Shown: in pieces, positions 1 through 8,962 of the stretch | Layout: each line of letters opens with the position of its first letter | Position numbering within the stretch: position 1 is the stretch's first letter | Source: Peptoclostridium sp. | GTDB lineage: Bacteria > Bacillota > Clostridia > Peptostreptococcales > Peptostreptococcaceae | Assembly: GCF_009881055.1 (NCBI RefSeq) | Contig: NZ_WXFG01000029.1 | Location: forward strand, 1-64,000 | Length of the DNA stretch: 64,000 nt | Direction: 5' to 3' | Translations under genes and position numbers: made by a program | The notes under the pieces: model-generated | The model's input: only the letters and a program-made list of their open reading frames with translations | Told to the model about the DNA's origin: nothing | Databases searched by the model: none

Positions 1-23
1 GGCAAAATATTTAATTTAAGTAA

Positions 24-63
24 TAAAAAGCCTGGAAGGCTCATGTTTAAAAGCTTTCCAGGC
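24..63 (-). terminator. Rho-independent terminator ending the asp23-to-spo0A operon
   Basis: Two 12-base arms (30-41 and 52-63) form a stem with one G-U pair and a 10-base loop. On the minus strand the stem is followed by a run of T (TTTTTATTAC). On the plus strand no T run follows, so it acts in the minus direction, about 75 bases past the stop of the small coiled-coil gene. Confidence 0.85.
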
Positions 64-139
64 AAGCATCCAATAGAACAATATATCTTTTTTAAGGAAT
101 CATACACATAATTATTGACAGACTCCAGGATTTTTTTGA

Positions 140-448
140 TTATTCTTCTTCCGTTTTCCACATATGCTTCAGATGCATGTAATTCTCTTCGAATTCAAAT
201 TTGAGCTCCTTATAGCTGTCTTCGCCGCTTTTTTTGAATCTGACAAAATAACAGTCATATTCGATTTTTTCATCGCAATACTCAAATTTTTCATTAAAAA
301 GCTTTTCGATTTCTATCTTATTTTCATGAAGCTCTTTTTCAAGCTCCCTTCTTTCCTCTTCGTATTTTCTTTTTGTTGTTTCCTTTTGTAGCTTTTTTTC
401 TTCCTTTAAGTGATGTTCCCCTATAGCTGGATTAGTAACGAATGTCAT
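140..448 (-). CDS. Small charged coiled-coil protein of unknown function
   Basis: A 102-residue protein I do not recognise. Residues about 12-58 are almost entirely Glu, Lys and Arg with heptad-like spacing, which predicts a long helix or coiled coil. The C-terminal half is acidic and aromatic (motifs YDCYFVRF and NYMHLKHMW). There is no signal peptide or membrane segment, so it is probably cytosolic. The start is supported by a G-rich ribosome site (GGGGGG, 8-9 bases upstream). It is the last gene before the terminator at 24-63 and lies 130 bases downstream of spo0A, so it may be read from the spo0A transcript or from its own promoter; I see no strong promoter in the gap. The codon pattern and good ribosome site make it a likely real gene. 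Function is unknown. Confidence 0.6.
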   Translation of the reverse strand: MTFVTNPAIGEHHLKEEKKLQKETTKRKYEEERRELEKELHENKIEIEKLFNEKFEYCDEKIEYDCYFVRFKKSGEDSYKELKFEFEENYMHLKHMWKTEEE

Positions 449-577
449 GGTCTCAACCCCCCTGTTTAAGTGATTAAATACTTTCTATTTCATTTCTACC
501 CACTTTAAAGGCACTTTATACAGGGGATTTATCAATTTAAATTATTTTTATACCAATCTACATATCTGATTTAAACT

Positions 578-1375
578 CTATATGCCTCGCCTCAGCTTTT
601 CTGCGACCGTGGCTATAAATTCGCTGTTTGTAGGCTTGCTCCTTTTCATGTTTGACTTCACTCCAAAGAGCTGCTCGACAGTCTCCAAATCCCGCTTGTT
701 CCATGATACCTCAATTGCGTGCCTTATTGCACGCTCAACCCTGCTTGGCGTTGTGCCGTATGTAATTGCTATCTTGGGGTAAAGCTCCTTTGTTATGCCG
801 CTCAGGAGCCCCACATTATGTACCACTAGTCTTATTGCCTCACCGAGATACAAATATCCTTTTATATGCGGTGGCATACCTATATCATGCAGTATGTTAG
901 TGATTTCATTTTCAATGCTCCCTGCGCATTGCTCCTGCAAGGCACTAATACAGTCATGCTGCAGATACTGCCTGCCGGGCTTGAGTTCGGCCTTCGCGAT
1001 TTGAATTATTCGTTCACGCAGCATATCCGCGCAAAACGGCTTTACCATATAATACTCGGCTCCAAGCTGTATGGCCTTTTGTGCTATGTTCTCCTGACCC
1101 ACGTTTGATACGACAATTATCTTTGGCTCGTAATCCCTACAGCTTGCCTTAAGTCTTTTGATTACCCCAAAACCGTCAAGATATGGCATTATTATATCGA
1201 GCAGGAGCAGGTCGGGCTTTTTCTGGTTTACCAGCTCGACCGCCTCCATACCGTCGTTTGCCACGCCGATTATTTCAATTTCCTCTTGTTCTGATAGGTA
1301 CTCAATCATTATTTGGCAGAATTCCCTGTTGTCATCAGCTATTGCAACTCTTACCTTGCTACTTCTCATCCCCAT
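578..1375 (-). CDS. spo0A: Stage 0 sporulation response regulator Spo0A
   Basis: A 265-residue two-domain response regulator. The N-terminal receiver domain (about 1-125) has the acidic pair D14/D15, the phospho-acceptor D60 (LLLLDIIMP) and the conserved Lys near 110 (VKPF). The C-terminal Spo0A DNA-binding domain (about 145-260) contains the family's recognition-helix signature [15 protein letters not shown]. In spore formers phosphorylated Spo0A binds 0A boxes and starts sporulation; in other Clostridia it also controls solvent, biofilm and stationary-phase genes. The start ATG has GGAGG 6 bases upstream and overlaps the end of recN by 17 bases. In most Clostridia and Bacilli spoIVB lies between recN and spo0A; here there is no room for it. 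The protein itself looks intact. Confidence 0.97.
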   Translation of the reverse strand: MGMRSSKVRVAIADDNREFCQIMIEYLSEQEEIEIIGVANDGMEAVELVNQKKPDLLLLDIIMPYLDGFGVIKRLKASCRDYEPKIIVVSNVGQENIAQKAIQLGAEYYMVKPFCADMLRERIIQIAKAELKPGRQYLQHDCISALQEQCAGSIENEITNILHDIGMPPHIKGYLYLGEAIRLVVHNVGLLSGITKELYPKIAITYGTTPSRVERAIRHAIEVSWNKRDLETVEQLFGVKSNMKRSKPTNSEFIATVAEKLRRGI

Positions 1376-3068
1376 TTTCAGCCTCCTGTGAATCTAAGGC
1401 TACCCCCAGAATTTCTTTAGCATTTTGCAGTGTCGTCTTCGTTATGTTCATCCCGCCTATAAGTCTGGCTATCTCGCTAATCTTGCCATCCAGCGAGAGT
1501 TTTTCTATCCTTGTGACAACAGCATCGCCCTTTGTCACCTTTTCAATGCTGAAATGAGCATCTGAGTTGACAGCTATCTGAGGCAGGTGCGTAATGCATA
1601 TGACCTGTTTTATCCTTGAAATTTCCTTGAGCTTGCTGCCTACAACCTGAGCCGCAATCCCGCTGATCCCTGTATCTATTTCGTCGAACACCAAGGTTTC
1701 TACAGGCTCAAATTGAGTAGTTATATTTTTAAGCGTCAGCATGAATCTTGAAATTTCGCCCCCCGAGGCCACCTTGTAGACCGGCATGAGCTTTTCTCCC
1801 TTATTGAAGGAGACCATGAAGGCCACATCGTCCTTTCCCGTTTCGGTGAAAGCGTCCTTTTGTGAGAATTCAATTTCGAAATCAACATAGCTGCTGTTAA
1901 GCGACTTGTACTCCTTGCGCAGCTTTTTTGCAAAATCCTCGGCCGCCTTCTTTCGCAGTCCGCTCAGCTCGAGCGCAAGCACTTCAAGCTCCTCCGTTTT
2001 ACGGCTCAGTTCAATTCTGAGGCGCTCAGCCATTTCGTCCCTGTTTTCCAGCTCACTTAGCCTTTGTTTTATTTCATCCAGATACTCAAGTATCTCATCC
2101 GCCGTATTGCCGTATTTTCGCTTGAGACTGTTTATCTGAGATATTCTCGAATCAAGCTCGCTCAGCCTCTCTTCGTCCAGGCTTATCCCTTCACTGTAGC
2201 GTCTGATATCCTTGGACAGGTCGCTTATTCTGTAGTAGATATCCTCGACCGCAGCTGCAAATCTGCCCAGCTTATCGTCGTAGGCTGATATCTCGCCCAT
2301 ATCGCGCATTACGGCTGAAATCATATCAGTAATGTTGTACTCAGAAGCGTATAATGACGAGTAGCATCCCAAAAGCTTCTTTTGAATGTTTTCTATATTC
2401 CTCGCCATCTCAAGCTCTTTTTCTATCTGCTCAAGCTCATCCCTGTCTATTCCGGCTTCCTCAATTTCATTTATCTGAAATCTCAAAAGATCCATATCCC
2501 TTTGTGCCTGGAGCTCGTTCTCGCCCTGGGCCAGCTTGCCGATTTGCGCTTTTATATCCCTGTATTCGCTGTAAAGCCCCCTGTAGGAATGCATTACCTC
2601 GCCCAGGTGCTTGCCGGCATATCTGTCCAGGTATCCGACATATCGCTCCTTGTTGAAAAGCTCGTGGCTTTCATGCTGGGAATGTATGTCTATAATCTTA
2701 TCCGATATATTGCGGAGAAGGGATACCTTAACGTTCCTTCCGTTTATCCGGCTTATGCTTTTGCCGTCCTCCATTATTTCGCGGGTTATGATTATAATTC
2801 CATCCTCCATACAGTCAAACCCCATATTGGAAAACTCTTCCCTCAGCTCAACGCCTTCAATATGGAAGGCCGCCTCGACTACAGAGCTTTTCTCGCCTCT
2901 TCTTATATAGTCCTTGTCCCATTTTTCGCCCATGCACAGTTGTAGTGCATTGAGAATTATCGATTTACCAGAACCCGTTTCTCCCGTCAATATATTAAGG
3001 CCGTTTTCAAATCTCAGCCTTGCCTCATCAATAAGTATGAAATTCTTCACATAGAGCTCTAGGATCAT
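1359..3068 (-). CDS. recN: DNA repair protein RecN
   Basis: A 569-residue SMC-like ATPase that acts early in double-strand break repair. The Walker A motif GETGSGKS is near residue 30, a long coiled-coil region with a central hinge fills about 150-370, and the C-terminal ABC signature (ASGGEISR) and Walker B ([11 protein letters not shown]) close the ATPase head. Length is normal for the family. I place the start at the ATG at 3068 with GAGGG 8 bases upstream; an in-frame TTG two codons earlier is less likely. It follows argR by 24 bases and overlaps spo0A, so it is mid-operon. Confidence 0.96.
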   Translation of the reverse strand: MILELYVKNFILIDEARLRFENGLNILTGETGSGKSIILNALQLCMGEKWDKDYIRRGEKSSVVEAAFHIEGVELREEFSNMGFDCMEDGIIIITREIMEDGKSISRINGRNVKVSLLRNISDKIIDIHSQHESHELFNKERYVGYLDRYAGKHLGEVMHSYRGLYSEYRDIKAQIGKLAQGENELQAQRDMDLLRFQINEIEEAGIDRDELEQIEKELEMARNIENIQKKLLGCYSSLYASEYNITDMISAVMRDMGEISAYDDKLGRFAAAVEDIYYRISDLSKDIRRYSEGISLDEERLSELDSRISQINSLKRKYGNTADEILEYLDEIKQRLSELENRDEMAERLRIELSRKTEELEVLALELSGLRKKAAEDFAKKLRKEYKSLNSSYVDFEIEFSQKDAFTETGKDDVAFMVSFNKGEKLMPVYKVASGGEISRFMLTLKNITTQFEPVETLVFDEIDTGISGIAAQVVGSKLKEISRIKQVICITHLPQIAVNSDAHFSIEKVTKGDAVVTRIEKLSLDGKISEIARLIGGMNITKTTLQNAKEILGVALDSQEAENGDEK

Positions 3069-3092
3069 ATCCAAATCCCTCTTTCAGTCTGC

Positions 3093-3539
3093 TTAAAGCA
3101 GCTTTTTAAATCTTTCCAATATATGGTCCATATCTTTTTTGTCTCTTACAAGTACAAATACAGTGTCCACTCCGCCTACAGTCCCAACTATTTCTCCAAG
3201 CTCAAGGCTGTCTATGGCGTGAGCCACTATAGGGGCGGCTCCTTTGACAGTCCTGAGACAAATTATGTTTTCAGAAAAATCCATGGACATTAGAGTCTCT
3301 TTGGCTATTCTGATAAGTCTGTCTGAAGATTTCTTGTCATCCTTTTCAAGATAAGTGTATTTGTACTTGCCGCTTGGGCTTAGTACCTTTACAAGCTTAA
3401 GCTCCTTTATGTCCCTTGATACGGTTGCCTGCGTAACATTTATACCTATTGTCTTCAGTTCGAGCGCAAGTTCATCTTGAGTTTCAATTTCCTTATTTTT
3501 GATAAGTTCTAAAATCTGAGAATGTCTGGATAACTTCAA
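3093..3539 (-). CDS. argR: Arginine repressor ArgR/AhrC
   Basis: A 148-residue transcription factor. The N-terminal winged helix (about 1-70) carries the TQATVSRDIKEL recognition segment. The C-terminal oligomerisation and arginine-binding domain carries the GTVGGVDTVFV motif. With arginine bound, the hexamer represses arginine synthesis and can activate catabolism. The start is a TTG with AAGGAGG about 9 bases upstream; no ATG is available near the N-terminus. It sits between tlyA and recN as in many Firmicutes, but the NAD kinase gene usually found between tlyA and argR is missing. I see no clear ARG box next to it. Confidence 0.95.
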   Translation of the reverse strand: MKLSRHSQILELIKNKEIETQDELALELKTIGINVTQATVSRDIKELKLVKVLSPSGKYKYTYLEKDDKKSSDRLIRIAKETLMSMDFSENIICLRTVKGAAPIVAHAIDSLELGEIVGTVGGVDTVFVLVRDKKDMDHILERFKKLL

Positions 3540-3570
3540 AATCGAATCCTCCTTTTTTGGCTGGGTTACA

Positions 3571-4377
3571 TTAATTGTCTAAATCTGAATGTGATATTTC
3601 TACTATCTCATTTACCAAACTATCCAAATCGCTGCTGGTATGATTTTCAGATTTTTTAATGTACAGCAAATACTCGATATTGCCTTCTGGCCCTTTGACA
3701 GGCGAATAATCTATGCCTAAAACCTCGAAGCCTACCTCCTGCACAAAACCTGCTATTTCACCCACCACTTCCCTGTGGACATTTCTGTCCCTGACTACGC
3801 CTTTTTTGCCAACTTTTTCACGACCAGCTTCGAACTGTGGTTTGACCAGAGCAACTATGCGGCCTCCCTCGTCGAGCAGCTGCCTTACTACAGGTATTAC
3901 AAGCTTAAGCGAAATAAAAGATACGTCTATTGATATGAAGTTGATCTTGTCTGCGATGTCTTCCGGAGTTACATTTCTGATATTTGTCCTCTCCATGCAT
4001 ACTACACGCTCATCGCTCCTGAGTTTCCAAGCCAGCTGCCCGTAACCAACGTCTACAGAGTAAACTTTTGTGGCTCCGTTTTGAAGCATGCAGTCAGTGA
4101 ATCCGCCTGTGGAAGCTCCAACATCCATACATACAGTCTCTCTTAAATCAATATCGAATGCATTGAGCGCCTTTTCGAGCTTAAGGCCTCCTCTGCTGAC
4201 ATACGGCATCAGCTTGCCTCTTACCTCAATAGTGGCCGATTCATCCACCGGCATTCCCGGCTTTTCCGCCTTCTGATTGTCTACATAGACAATCCCGGCC
4301 ATTATTGTCGACCTTGCCTTTTCTCTGGAATCCACAAGCCCCTTTTCGTAAACCAATACATCAAGTCTTTTCTTCAT
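3571..4377 (-). CDS. tlyA: TlyA-family rRNA 2'-O-methyltransferase (S4 domain)
   Basis: A 268-residue protein with an N-terminal S4 RNA-binding domain (about 1-65) and a FtsJ/RrmJ-like SAM-dependent methyltransferase fold. Motif I is the DVGASTGGFTDC segment near residue 85, and the KPQFE motif is near 180. Homologues methylate 16S and 23S rRNA on ribose; some were annotated as haemolysins, a label not supported here. The ATG overlaps the dxs stop by one base (TAATG), so translation is probably coupled to dxs. Length is typical. Confidence 0.93.
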   Translation of the reverse strand: MKKRLDVLVYEKGLVDSREKARSTIMAGIVYVDNQKAEKPGMPVDESATIEVRGKLMPYVSRGGLKLEKALNAFDIDLRETVCMDVGASTGGFTDCMLQNGATKVYSVDVGYGQLAWKLRSDERVVCMERTNIRNVTPEDIADKINFISIDVSFISLKLVIPVVRQLLDEGGRIVALVKPQFEAGREKVGKKGVVRDRNVHREVVGEIAGFVQEVGFEVLGIDYSPVKGPEGNIEYLLYIKKSENHTSSDLDSLVNEIVEISHSDLDN

Positions 4378-6257
4378 TACATATCCTTCCCTGTTTGAGA
4401 ACCGGGCATACAGCCTGATATCCTGTCGGATACGCTTTGTGCGTCCAAACCGTATTTGTGCAGCAATATTTCCGTATTCCCATGCTCTATGAATTTGTCT
4501 GGCAAGGCTATATTTGTTATCCTAAGTTCCGGAATCAAATCTGAAAGCATGCATTTAAGCTTGCTACCAAACCCTCCGCTTAGAACATTATCCTCGATTG
4601 TGAATATATGCTTGAACTTTACGGCTATGGAGCTTATATATTCCATGTCCATAGGGCTCAAGAACCTAGCATTTATTACAGCTGGTTTCATGCCTTTGTT
4701 TTTGAGCAGCTCCGACGCTTCAAGCGCTATCTCCACACCTTTGCCAATTCCAACTATGGCTATTTCTTCTCCGTGCTTAATTACATCCCATCTCCCAAGC
4801 CTCAGCTCACTTCTGCTGACAGCTGCAGCTGAGGCATTGCCCCTTGGGTACCTTATTGCTACCGGCATGTTCACAGTCATTGAGAACTCAAGCATCTGCT
4901 CAAGCTCCAAGCCATCCATGGGAGCCATAGTGACAATATTCGGAACAAGTCCCAGATAGCTAAGATCGTATACTCCATGGTGGGTTTCCCCGTCATTGCC
5001 CACAATTCCTGCTCTGTCCAGCATGAAAGTAACCGGGAGCTTTTGCATGGCGACATCGTGTATTATCTGGTCGAATCCCCTTTGCAAAAAAGTTGAGTAC
5101 ACCGGAAAAAACGGCCTGTGCCCGCCTGCCGCAAGTCCTGCGCAGAACGTCACCGCATGTCCTTCGGCTATTCCAACATCGAAGAACCTTCTTGGAAGCT
5201 CATCCCTGAACTTCCTCATCCCCGTACCGTCAGGCATTGCGGCGGTAATTGCCACTATGCGTTTGTCCTGTCTTGCCATTTGCAGCAGCTTTTCGCCTGC
5301 AACATCTGAATATGTCCTGGCAGCCGATGGCTGAACTCCTTTTTCTATGTCAAAACTGCCCACGCCGTGATACTTGTCTGGGTGATTCTCTGCATGCGCA
5401 TATCCTTTGCCTTTTTTTGTTATTGCATGTATGAGCACCGGACCCTTGATCCCCTTCACGCTTTCAAAAAGCTTTGTAAGCTCCTCTATATCATGTCCGT
5501 CTACAGGTCCAAAATACTTTATTCCCATTTCTTCGAAAAATATTCCCGGAAGCATAAAATACTTCATGCCGTCCCTGACTCGGAGTGCGGTCTTGTATAC
5601 CTTGCCGCCGATTTTGGGGATTGACCTGATTATGCCCTGAACCTCACCCTTAAATGTGTTGTACACCTTATGGGTTCTCAGCTTATAGAGATAGTTGGAC
5701 AAGCTGCCCACGTTTTTAGAAATTGACATGGCATTGTCATTTAATATTACTATCATATCCGACTTTACATGACCCAGATGGTTGAGAGCCTCAAAAGCCA
5801 TGCCCCCAGTAAGCGCGCCGTCTCCGATTATTGCCACTACCGAATTGTTCTTTTTCTCTAAATCCCTGGCCACCGCCATGCCAAGCGCCGCGGATATGGA
5901 AGTGCTGCTGTGCCCTACGTCAAATGCGTCATGCTCACTTTCGCATCTTTTGGGAAAGCCGGCGAGCCCATCATACTGCCTCAGGCAGTCAAAGCCGTCC
6001 CTTCGTCCTGTTATCATCTTATGCACATATGACTGGTGCCCAACATCCCATACGAACTTGTCCTCCGGAGTGTTGAAGCAGTAGTGCAGTGCAAGAGTTA
6101 TTTCCACTATTCCCAGGTTTGAAGCCAAATGTCCGCCTGTTTTTGAGACCTTTTCAATTAGAAATTTTCTTATCTCTCCTGAAAGCTCTTTCAACTCTTC
6201 AGGATTCATTTTCTTTATATCTGAAGGACTCTGTATGCTGTTCAAATGCTTATACAT
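4377..6257 (-). CDS. dxs: 1-deoxy-D-xylulose-5-phosphate synthase
   Basis: A 626-residue thiamine-diphosphate enzyme that joins pyruvate and glyceraldehyde 3-phosphate, the first step of the MEP isoprenoid pathway. The N-terminal domain shows the DVGHQSYVHK motif and the ThDP/Mg motif GDGALTGGMAFEALN. The central transketolase pyrimidine-binding domain (about 315-480) shows the DVGIAEGHAVT segment, and a C-terminal transketolase domain follows. Length matches the family. It follows oapA by about 8 bases and overlaps tlyA, so it is inside the operon that also carries ispA, which extends the resulting C5 units. Confidence 0.97.
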   Translation of the reverse strand: MYKHLNSIQSPSDIKKMNPEELKELSGEIRKFLIEKVSKTGGHLASNLGIVEITLALHYCFNTPEDKFVWDVGHQSYVHKMITGRRDGFDCLRQYDGLAGFPKRCESEHDAFDVGHSSTSISAALGMAVARDLEKKNNSVVAIIGDGALTGGMAFEALNHLGHVKSDMIVILNDNAMSISKNVGSLSNYLYKLRTHKVYNTFKGEVQGIIRSIPKIGGKVYKTALRVRDGMKYFMLPGIFFEEMGIKYFGPVDGHDIEELTKLFESVKGIKGPVLIHAITKKGKGYAHAENHPDKYHGVGSFDIEKGVQPSAARTYSDVAGEKLLQMARQDKRIVAITAAMPDGTGMRKFRDELPRRFFDVGIAEGHAVTFCAGLAAGGHRPFFPVYSTFLQRGFDQIIHDVAMQKLPVTFMLDRAGIVGNDGETHHGVYDLSYLGLVPNIVTMAPMDGLELEQMLEFSMTVNMPVAIRYPRGNASAAAVSRSELRLGRWDVIKHGEEIAIVGIGKGVEIALEASELLKNKGMKPAVINARFLSPMDMEYISSIAVKFKHIFTIEDNVLSGGFGSKLKCMLSDLIPELRITNIALPDKFIEHGNTEILLHKYGLDAQSVSDRISGCMPGSQTGKDM

Positions 6258-6265
6258 TCCGGTTT

Positions 6266-6859
6266 CTACCCCTTTTTCTTTCTCGCATTCTTTTTGATTT
6301 TCAACAATTCAATGCCAGACACGCTTTCAATCAGATAGAGCAGCTTGGCAAATTCGAAAACTATAAGATCGGACTTTTTTATTCCAAACTCCTTCCCCAG
6401 AGCCTTGCCGCCTATCGTAAGTGCTGCGACAATACCGCTCAGGGATATGCTCATTATAGTGGCATCTTTTATGTCGTACGTAACGGCTATCTGTGCTATT
6501 ATTATGGCACTAGCCGCGCCGCTTATTATGCCGCAAATATCGCCTATGACGTCGTTGCATATGCTCGAGACTGCACTCGCATTCCTTACAACCTTCACAG
6601 CAGTGCCGGCTCCCTTTACCCTGTTTGCCGCCATTGAGTGGAAAGCCTTCTCAGTAGACGCTGCAACCGCTATGCCCACGGCATCAAACAAAACGCCTAT
6701 CAATATTATTACAACCAGAACGCAGAATGCTATTGCTATGCTTGCATGCCTGAGTATGGTTTCGGATATCACGCTCATGAATACCGCTATAAAAAAACTG
6801 ACTACGCCTATAGAAACTGCCCATTTCAAATTGCTCAATAAGCTGTGGCCTTTGCCCAA
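6266..6859 (-). CDS. oapA: OLE RNA-associated membrane protein OapA
   Basis: A protein of about 197 residues with four hydrophobic segments (about 15-35, 42-68, 105-127 and 135-155) and a very basic C-terminus ending in KIKKNARKKKG. A conserved-looking acidic motif DAVGIAVAAS lies in the second segment, and an NDVIGDICG motif in the third. It lies immediately downstream of the OLE RNA and upstream of dxs. In Bacillus halodurans the gene at this position encodes OapA, an inner-membrane protein that binds OLE RNA directly and anchors it to the membrane. The identification rests on position, size and topology. The best ribosome site (AAGGTG) is 6 bases before a TTG at 6859; a GTG at 6868 is an alternative start. 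No ATG is near. Confidence 0.88.
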   Translation of the reverse strand: MGKGHSLLSNLKWAVSIGVVSFFIAVFMSVISETILRHASIAIAFCVLVVIILIGVLFDAVGIAVAASTEKAFHSMAANRVKGAGTAVKVVRNASAVSSICNDVIGDICGIISGAASAIIIAQIAVTYDIKDATIMSISLSGIVAALTIGGKALGKEFGIKKSDLIVFEFAKLLYLIESVSGIELLKIKKNARKKKG

Positions 6860-6918
6860 ATATAACACCTTCTTTGTTCCGGTAATTCAATCTCAAGCCT
6901 TATCTATATTATAAAGTT

Positions 6919-6946
6919 AATCCTAGTATTTTAGGATACTAGGATT
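6919..6946 (-). repeat. Perfect hairpin between OLE RNA and oapA
   Basis: Two 11-base perfectly complementary arms (6919-6929 and 6936-6946) flank a 6-base loop. On the minus strand the hairpin lies about 20 bases after the OLE 3' end and before oapA; no T run follows, so it is not a canonical terminator. The segment ATCCTAGT in its 5' arm also occurs near the 5' end of the OLE RNA. It may be a 3' processing or stability element. Confidence 0.6.
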
Positions 6947-6965
6947 ATAATGCTTGTTTATTAAA

Positions 6966-7520
6966 AAGGGTGATGGCCGGCTGGATAAAACTTACGGCTT
7001 AGGTCCAGTAGGATTTCCCAAGAGGCTACTACCTGTCGCCAAGATAGCGGTTTCCCTTTAAAGCCTCTTTAGCATTGTCACCAGATGCAAAACTGGATCA
7101 CCACTTAGTCCGCACTGCAATCCCCAGCCTGCCCTTCAGCCTAGGAGTTTTCCTCAACAACCATCACAGTCCTTAGCCTCTTTTGCAGGATGGGTTTCAA
7201 GCAGCGATGATTCATTCCTTCGAGCTCAGAAGGAACAAACCTGATCTGCTTATCTCCCCACCCCACTCAAGGCAGGCTACGCTACTTTCAGCCTTTTCAG
7301 ACCTTCAGCAGGTTTCTCCGGCCTTGCGGGCCGGTCTCCGCGAAGCGAGGGTCTACGCCTGCATGCCATTGCAGATCGCCCCCTACTCCTTACTCCCAGA
7401 AATGACCCCCGACTGGGCGTCAGAAGCCAAAACAAGGAACTTCATCGATGTGCCCTTCGACGGATTTTTAGCCCCGCCTTCCAGACTGCAATGACTGACT
7501 AGGATACTGCATCACCCTTA
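6966..7520 (-). ncRNA. ole: OLE RNA (ornate, large, extremophilic RNA)
   Basis: A 555-base region without a credible reading frame, closed by a perfect 10-bp terminal stem (AAGGGTGATG at 7519-7510 pairs with CATCACCCTT at 6975-6966). It is rich in G and in internal inverted repeats, for example the GACCGGCCCG/CGGGCC-type hairpins near 7310-7350. Size, closing stem and position between ispA/DUF212 and oapA-dxs match OLE RNA, a roughly 600-nt structured RNA of anaerobic, alkaliphilic or extremophilic Firmicutes. In B. halodurans OLE RNA forms a membrane ribonucleoprotein with OapA (also OapB and OapC) and is needed for tolerance of cold, short-chain alcohols and elevated Mg. A consensus promoter places the transcription start at the first base of the stem. 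The 3' strand of the stem is followed by TTTTTAATAA, so the closing stem may also help termination. Confidence 0.92.
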
Positions 7521-7527
7521 AAAAGCC

Positions 7528-7556
7528 ATTATACCAAAACCTAGCAATTTTTTCAA
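7528..7556 (-). promoter_or_regulatory. Sigma-A promoter of the OLE RNA
   Basis: TTGAAA (7556-7551) and TATAAT (7533-7528) are separated by exactly 17 bases. The expected start, about 7 bases past the -10, falls at about 7520, the first base of the OLE closing stem. The -35 overlaps the stop codon of the preceding gene. The RNA therefore appears to have a dedicated promoter inside the operon. Confidence 0.85.
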
Positions 7557-8020
7557 ATCATTAAATTTGCCACTATTATTCCAAGCACTGCTCCTGAAAG
7601 AACTTCGATAGGAGTATGTCCAATCAGCTCCTTAAGCCTTTTTTCAATATATATCTTCTTATGCTGGTTGATATCCTCAAAGAGCTTGTGTATATCCTCC
7701 ACCAGAACATTGAGCAGCTTTGCCTGCTTACCGACAGCTCTTCTGACATTTGCAGCATCATACATTACTACGAGCGCCAATACAAGAGCCATGGCGAACA
7801 TATCGGAATCGTAACCCTCAACAATTCCTATCGCAGTAGCAAGGCTTGTCACAAATGACGAATGCGAACTTGGCATTCCGCCGGAACCAACAAATCTTGA
7901 AGCATCAAGTTTTTTTTCAAAAATTAAAGTGAGCAGCACTTTTATTACCTGTGCAATAAACCATGCCGTTACTGAAATTATGAAAACCTGGTTGTTGACA
8001 ACATCTCTGAAAAAAGACAC
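7553..8020 (-). CDS. Divergent PAP2-family (DUF212, YuiD-like) membrane protein
   Basis: A 155-residue membrane protein with hydrophobic segments at about 10-35, 50-68, 72-92 and 138-155. It has the family's GSGGMPSSHSS motif near residue 46 and the DAANVRRAVGKQA motif near 88. The SSH and R motifs resemble the phosphatase residues of PAP2 enzymes, so a lipid phosphate substrate is plausible but not shown. The start is a GTG with GGGGG about 10 bases upstream. It lies between ispA and the OLE RNA, and its stop codon overlaps the -35 of the OLE promoter. An undecaprenyl or isoprenyl phosphate substrate would fit the neighbours (inference). Confidence 0.85.
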   Translation of the reverse strand: MSFFRDVVNNQVFIISVTAWFIAQVIKVLLTLIFEKKLDASRFVGSGGMPSSHSSFVTSLATAIGIVEGYDSDMFAMALVLALVVMYDAANVRRAVGKQAKLLNVLVEDIHKLFEDINQHKKIYIEKRLKELIGHTPIEVLSGAVLGIIVANLMI

Positions 8021-8070
8021 TATAGGAGTCCCCCCATCAAAATTCTCTATCTATATTAAATTTATTAAAT

Positions 8071-8961
8071 TTAAAATTCCCTGTCTGTAATATAATCTGC
8101 AAGCCCCAACAGAAATTCAGCTTCGCTTCCAAAGAACGATATTGCAACTTTTGCTTTTGCAATTTTATCGAATGCAATTCGCTTTGATTCCTCAAGTCCG
8201 TACATCGAAGGATATGTGGATTTTTCCTTCTCAATGTCGCTGCCGACATTCTTGCCGAGCTTTTCCTGATCCCCTATGACATCTAGTATGTCATCTACTA
8301 TCTGAAATCCCAGGCCGATATTTTTTGCATATTCCGTTATTGCCTCCAGGGCTTCTTCGCTTGCCCCGGCAAGTATGGCTCCCGCCCTCATGGGCCTTAT
8401 TATGAGCTGTGCCGTCTTGTTCATGTGTATGAATTCAAGAGTGGCTTCGTCAACTCTCTTGCCTTCAGACTCAAGGTCAGCTGTCTGTCCGGCTATCATG
8501 CCGAAAACTCCTGCGCCCTTTGCTATTTCATTGGCTGCTCTTATATGCCTCATGCAGTCTTCTCCGCTATTTACTGAGGCTTCAAGCATTGTCTCAAATG
8601 CATAATTTAGGAGTCCATCACCTGCAAGCACTGCTATTCCCTCGCCATACACTTTATGGTTGGTTGGCTTTCCCCTCCTGAGGTCATCATCATCCATAGC
8701 AGGCAGGTCGTCGTGTATAAGCGAATAAGTGTGTATCATCTCTATTGCGCATGCGAACGGCATAGCCTTCTCAATGTCCCCGCCGCTTATTCTGCATGCC
8801 TCCAAAAGGAGCATAGGCCTTAGTCTTTTTCCGCCTGCCGCAAGGCTGTATTTCATTGAATCAAAAAGTATTCCATGCGGCCCCTGCACATTAGGTATTG
8901 CGCTTTTAAGATTGTCCTCTATGAAGCTGTGCCTATTGCCAAGCTCTATTTTGAAGTCCAT
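8071..8961 (-). CDS. ispA: Polyprenyl (farnesyl/geranylgeranyl) diphosphate synthase
   Basis: A 296-residue trans-isoprenyl diphosphate synthase. The first aspartate-rich motif is DDLPAMDDDD (FARM, near residue 85) and the second is DDILD (SARM, near 220), with the GGKRLRP motif near 44. It condenses IPP with allylic diphosphates to C15 or longer chains that feed undecaprenyl carriers and quinones. I place the start at 8961, with AGGAGG 6 bases upstream and directly after the xseB stop; a longer open frame runs through xseB in another frame and lacks support. Its partner dxs lies in the same operon. Confidence 0.95.
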   Translation of the reverse strand: MDFKIELGNRHSFIEDNLKSAIPNVQGPHGILFDSMKYSLAAGGKRLRPMLLLEACRISGGDIEKAMPFACAIEMIHTYSLIHDDLPAMDDDDLRRGKPTNHKVYGEGIAVLAGDGLLNYAFETMLEASVNSGEDCMRHIRAANEIAKGAGVFGMIAGQTADLESEGKRVDEATLEFIHMNKTAQLIIRPMRAGAILAGASEEALEAITEYAKNIGLGFQIVDDILDVIGDQEKLGKNVGSDIEKEKSTYPSMYGLEESKRIAFDKIAKAKVAISFFGSEAEFLLGLADYITDREF

Positions 8962-8962
8962 G

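Noticed and set aside
7183..7494. Plus-strand open frame of 103 codons
   Set aside because: It lies antisense inside the OLE RNA, has no ribosome site and no recognisable protein; the region's structure and position fit OLE.
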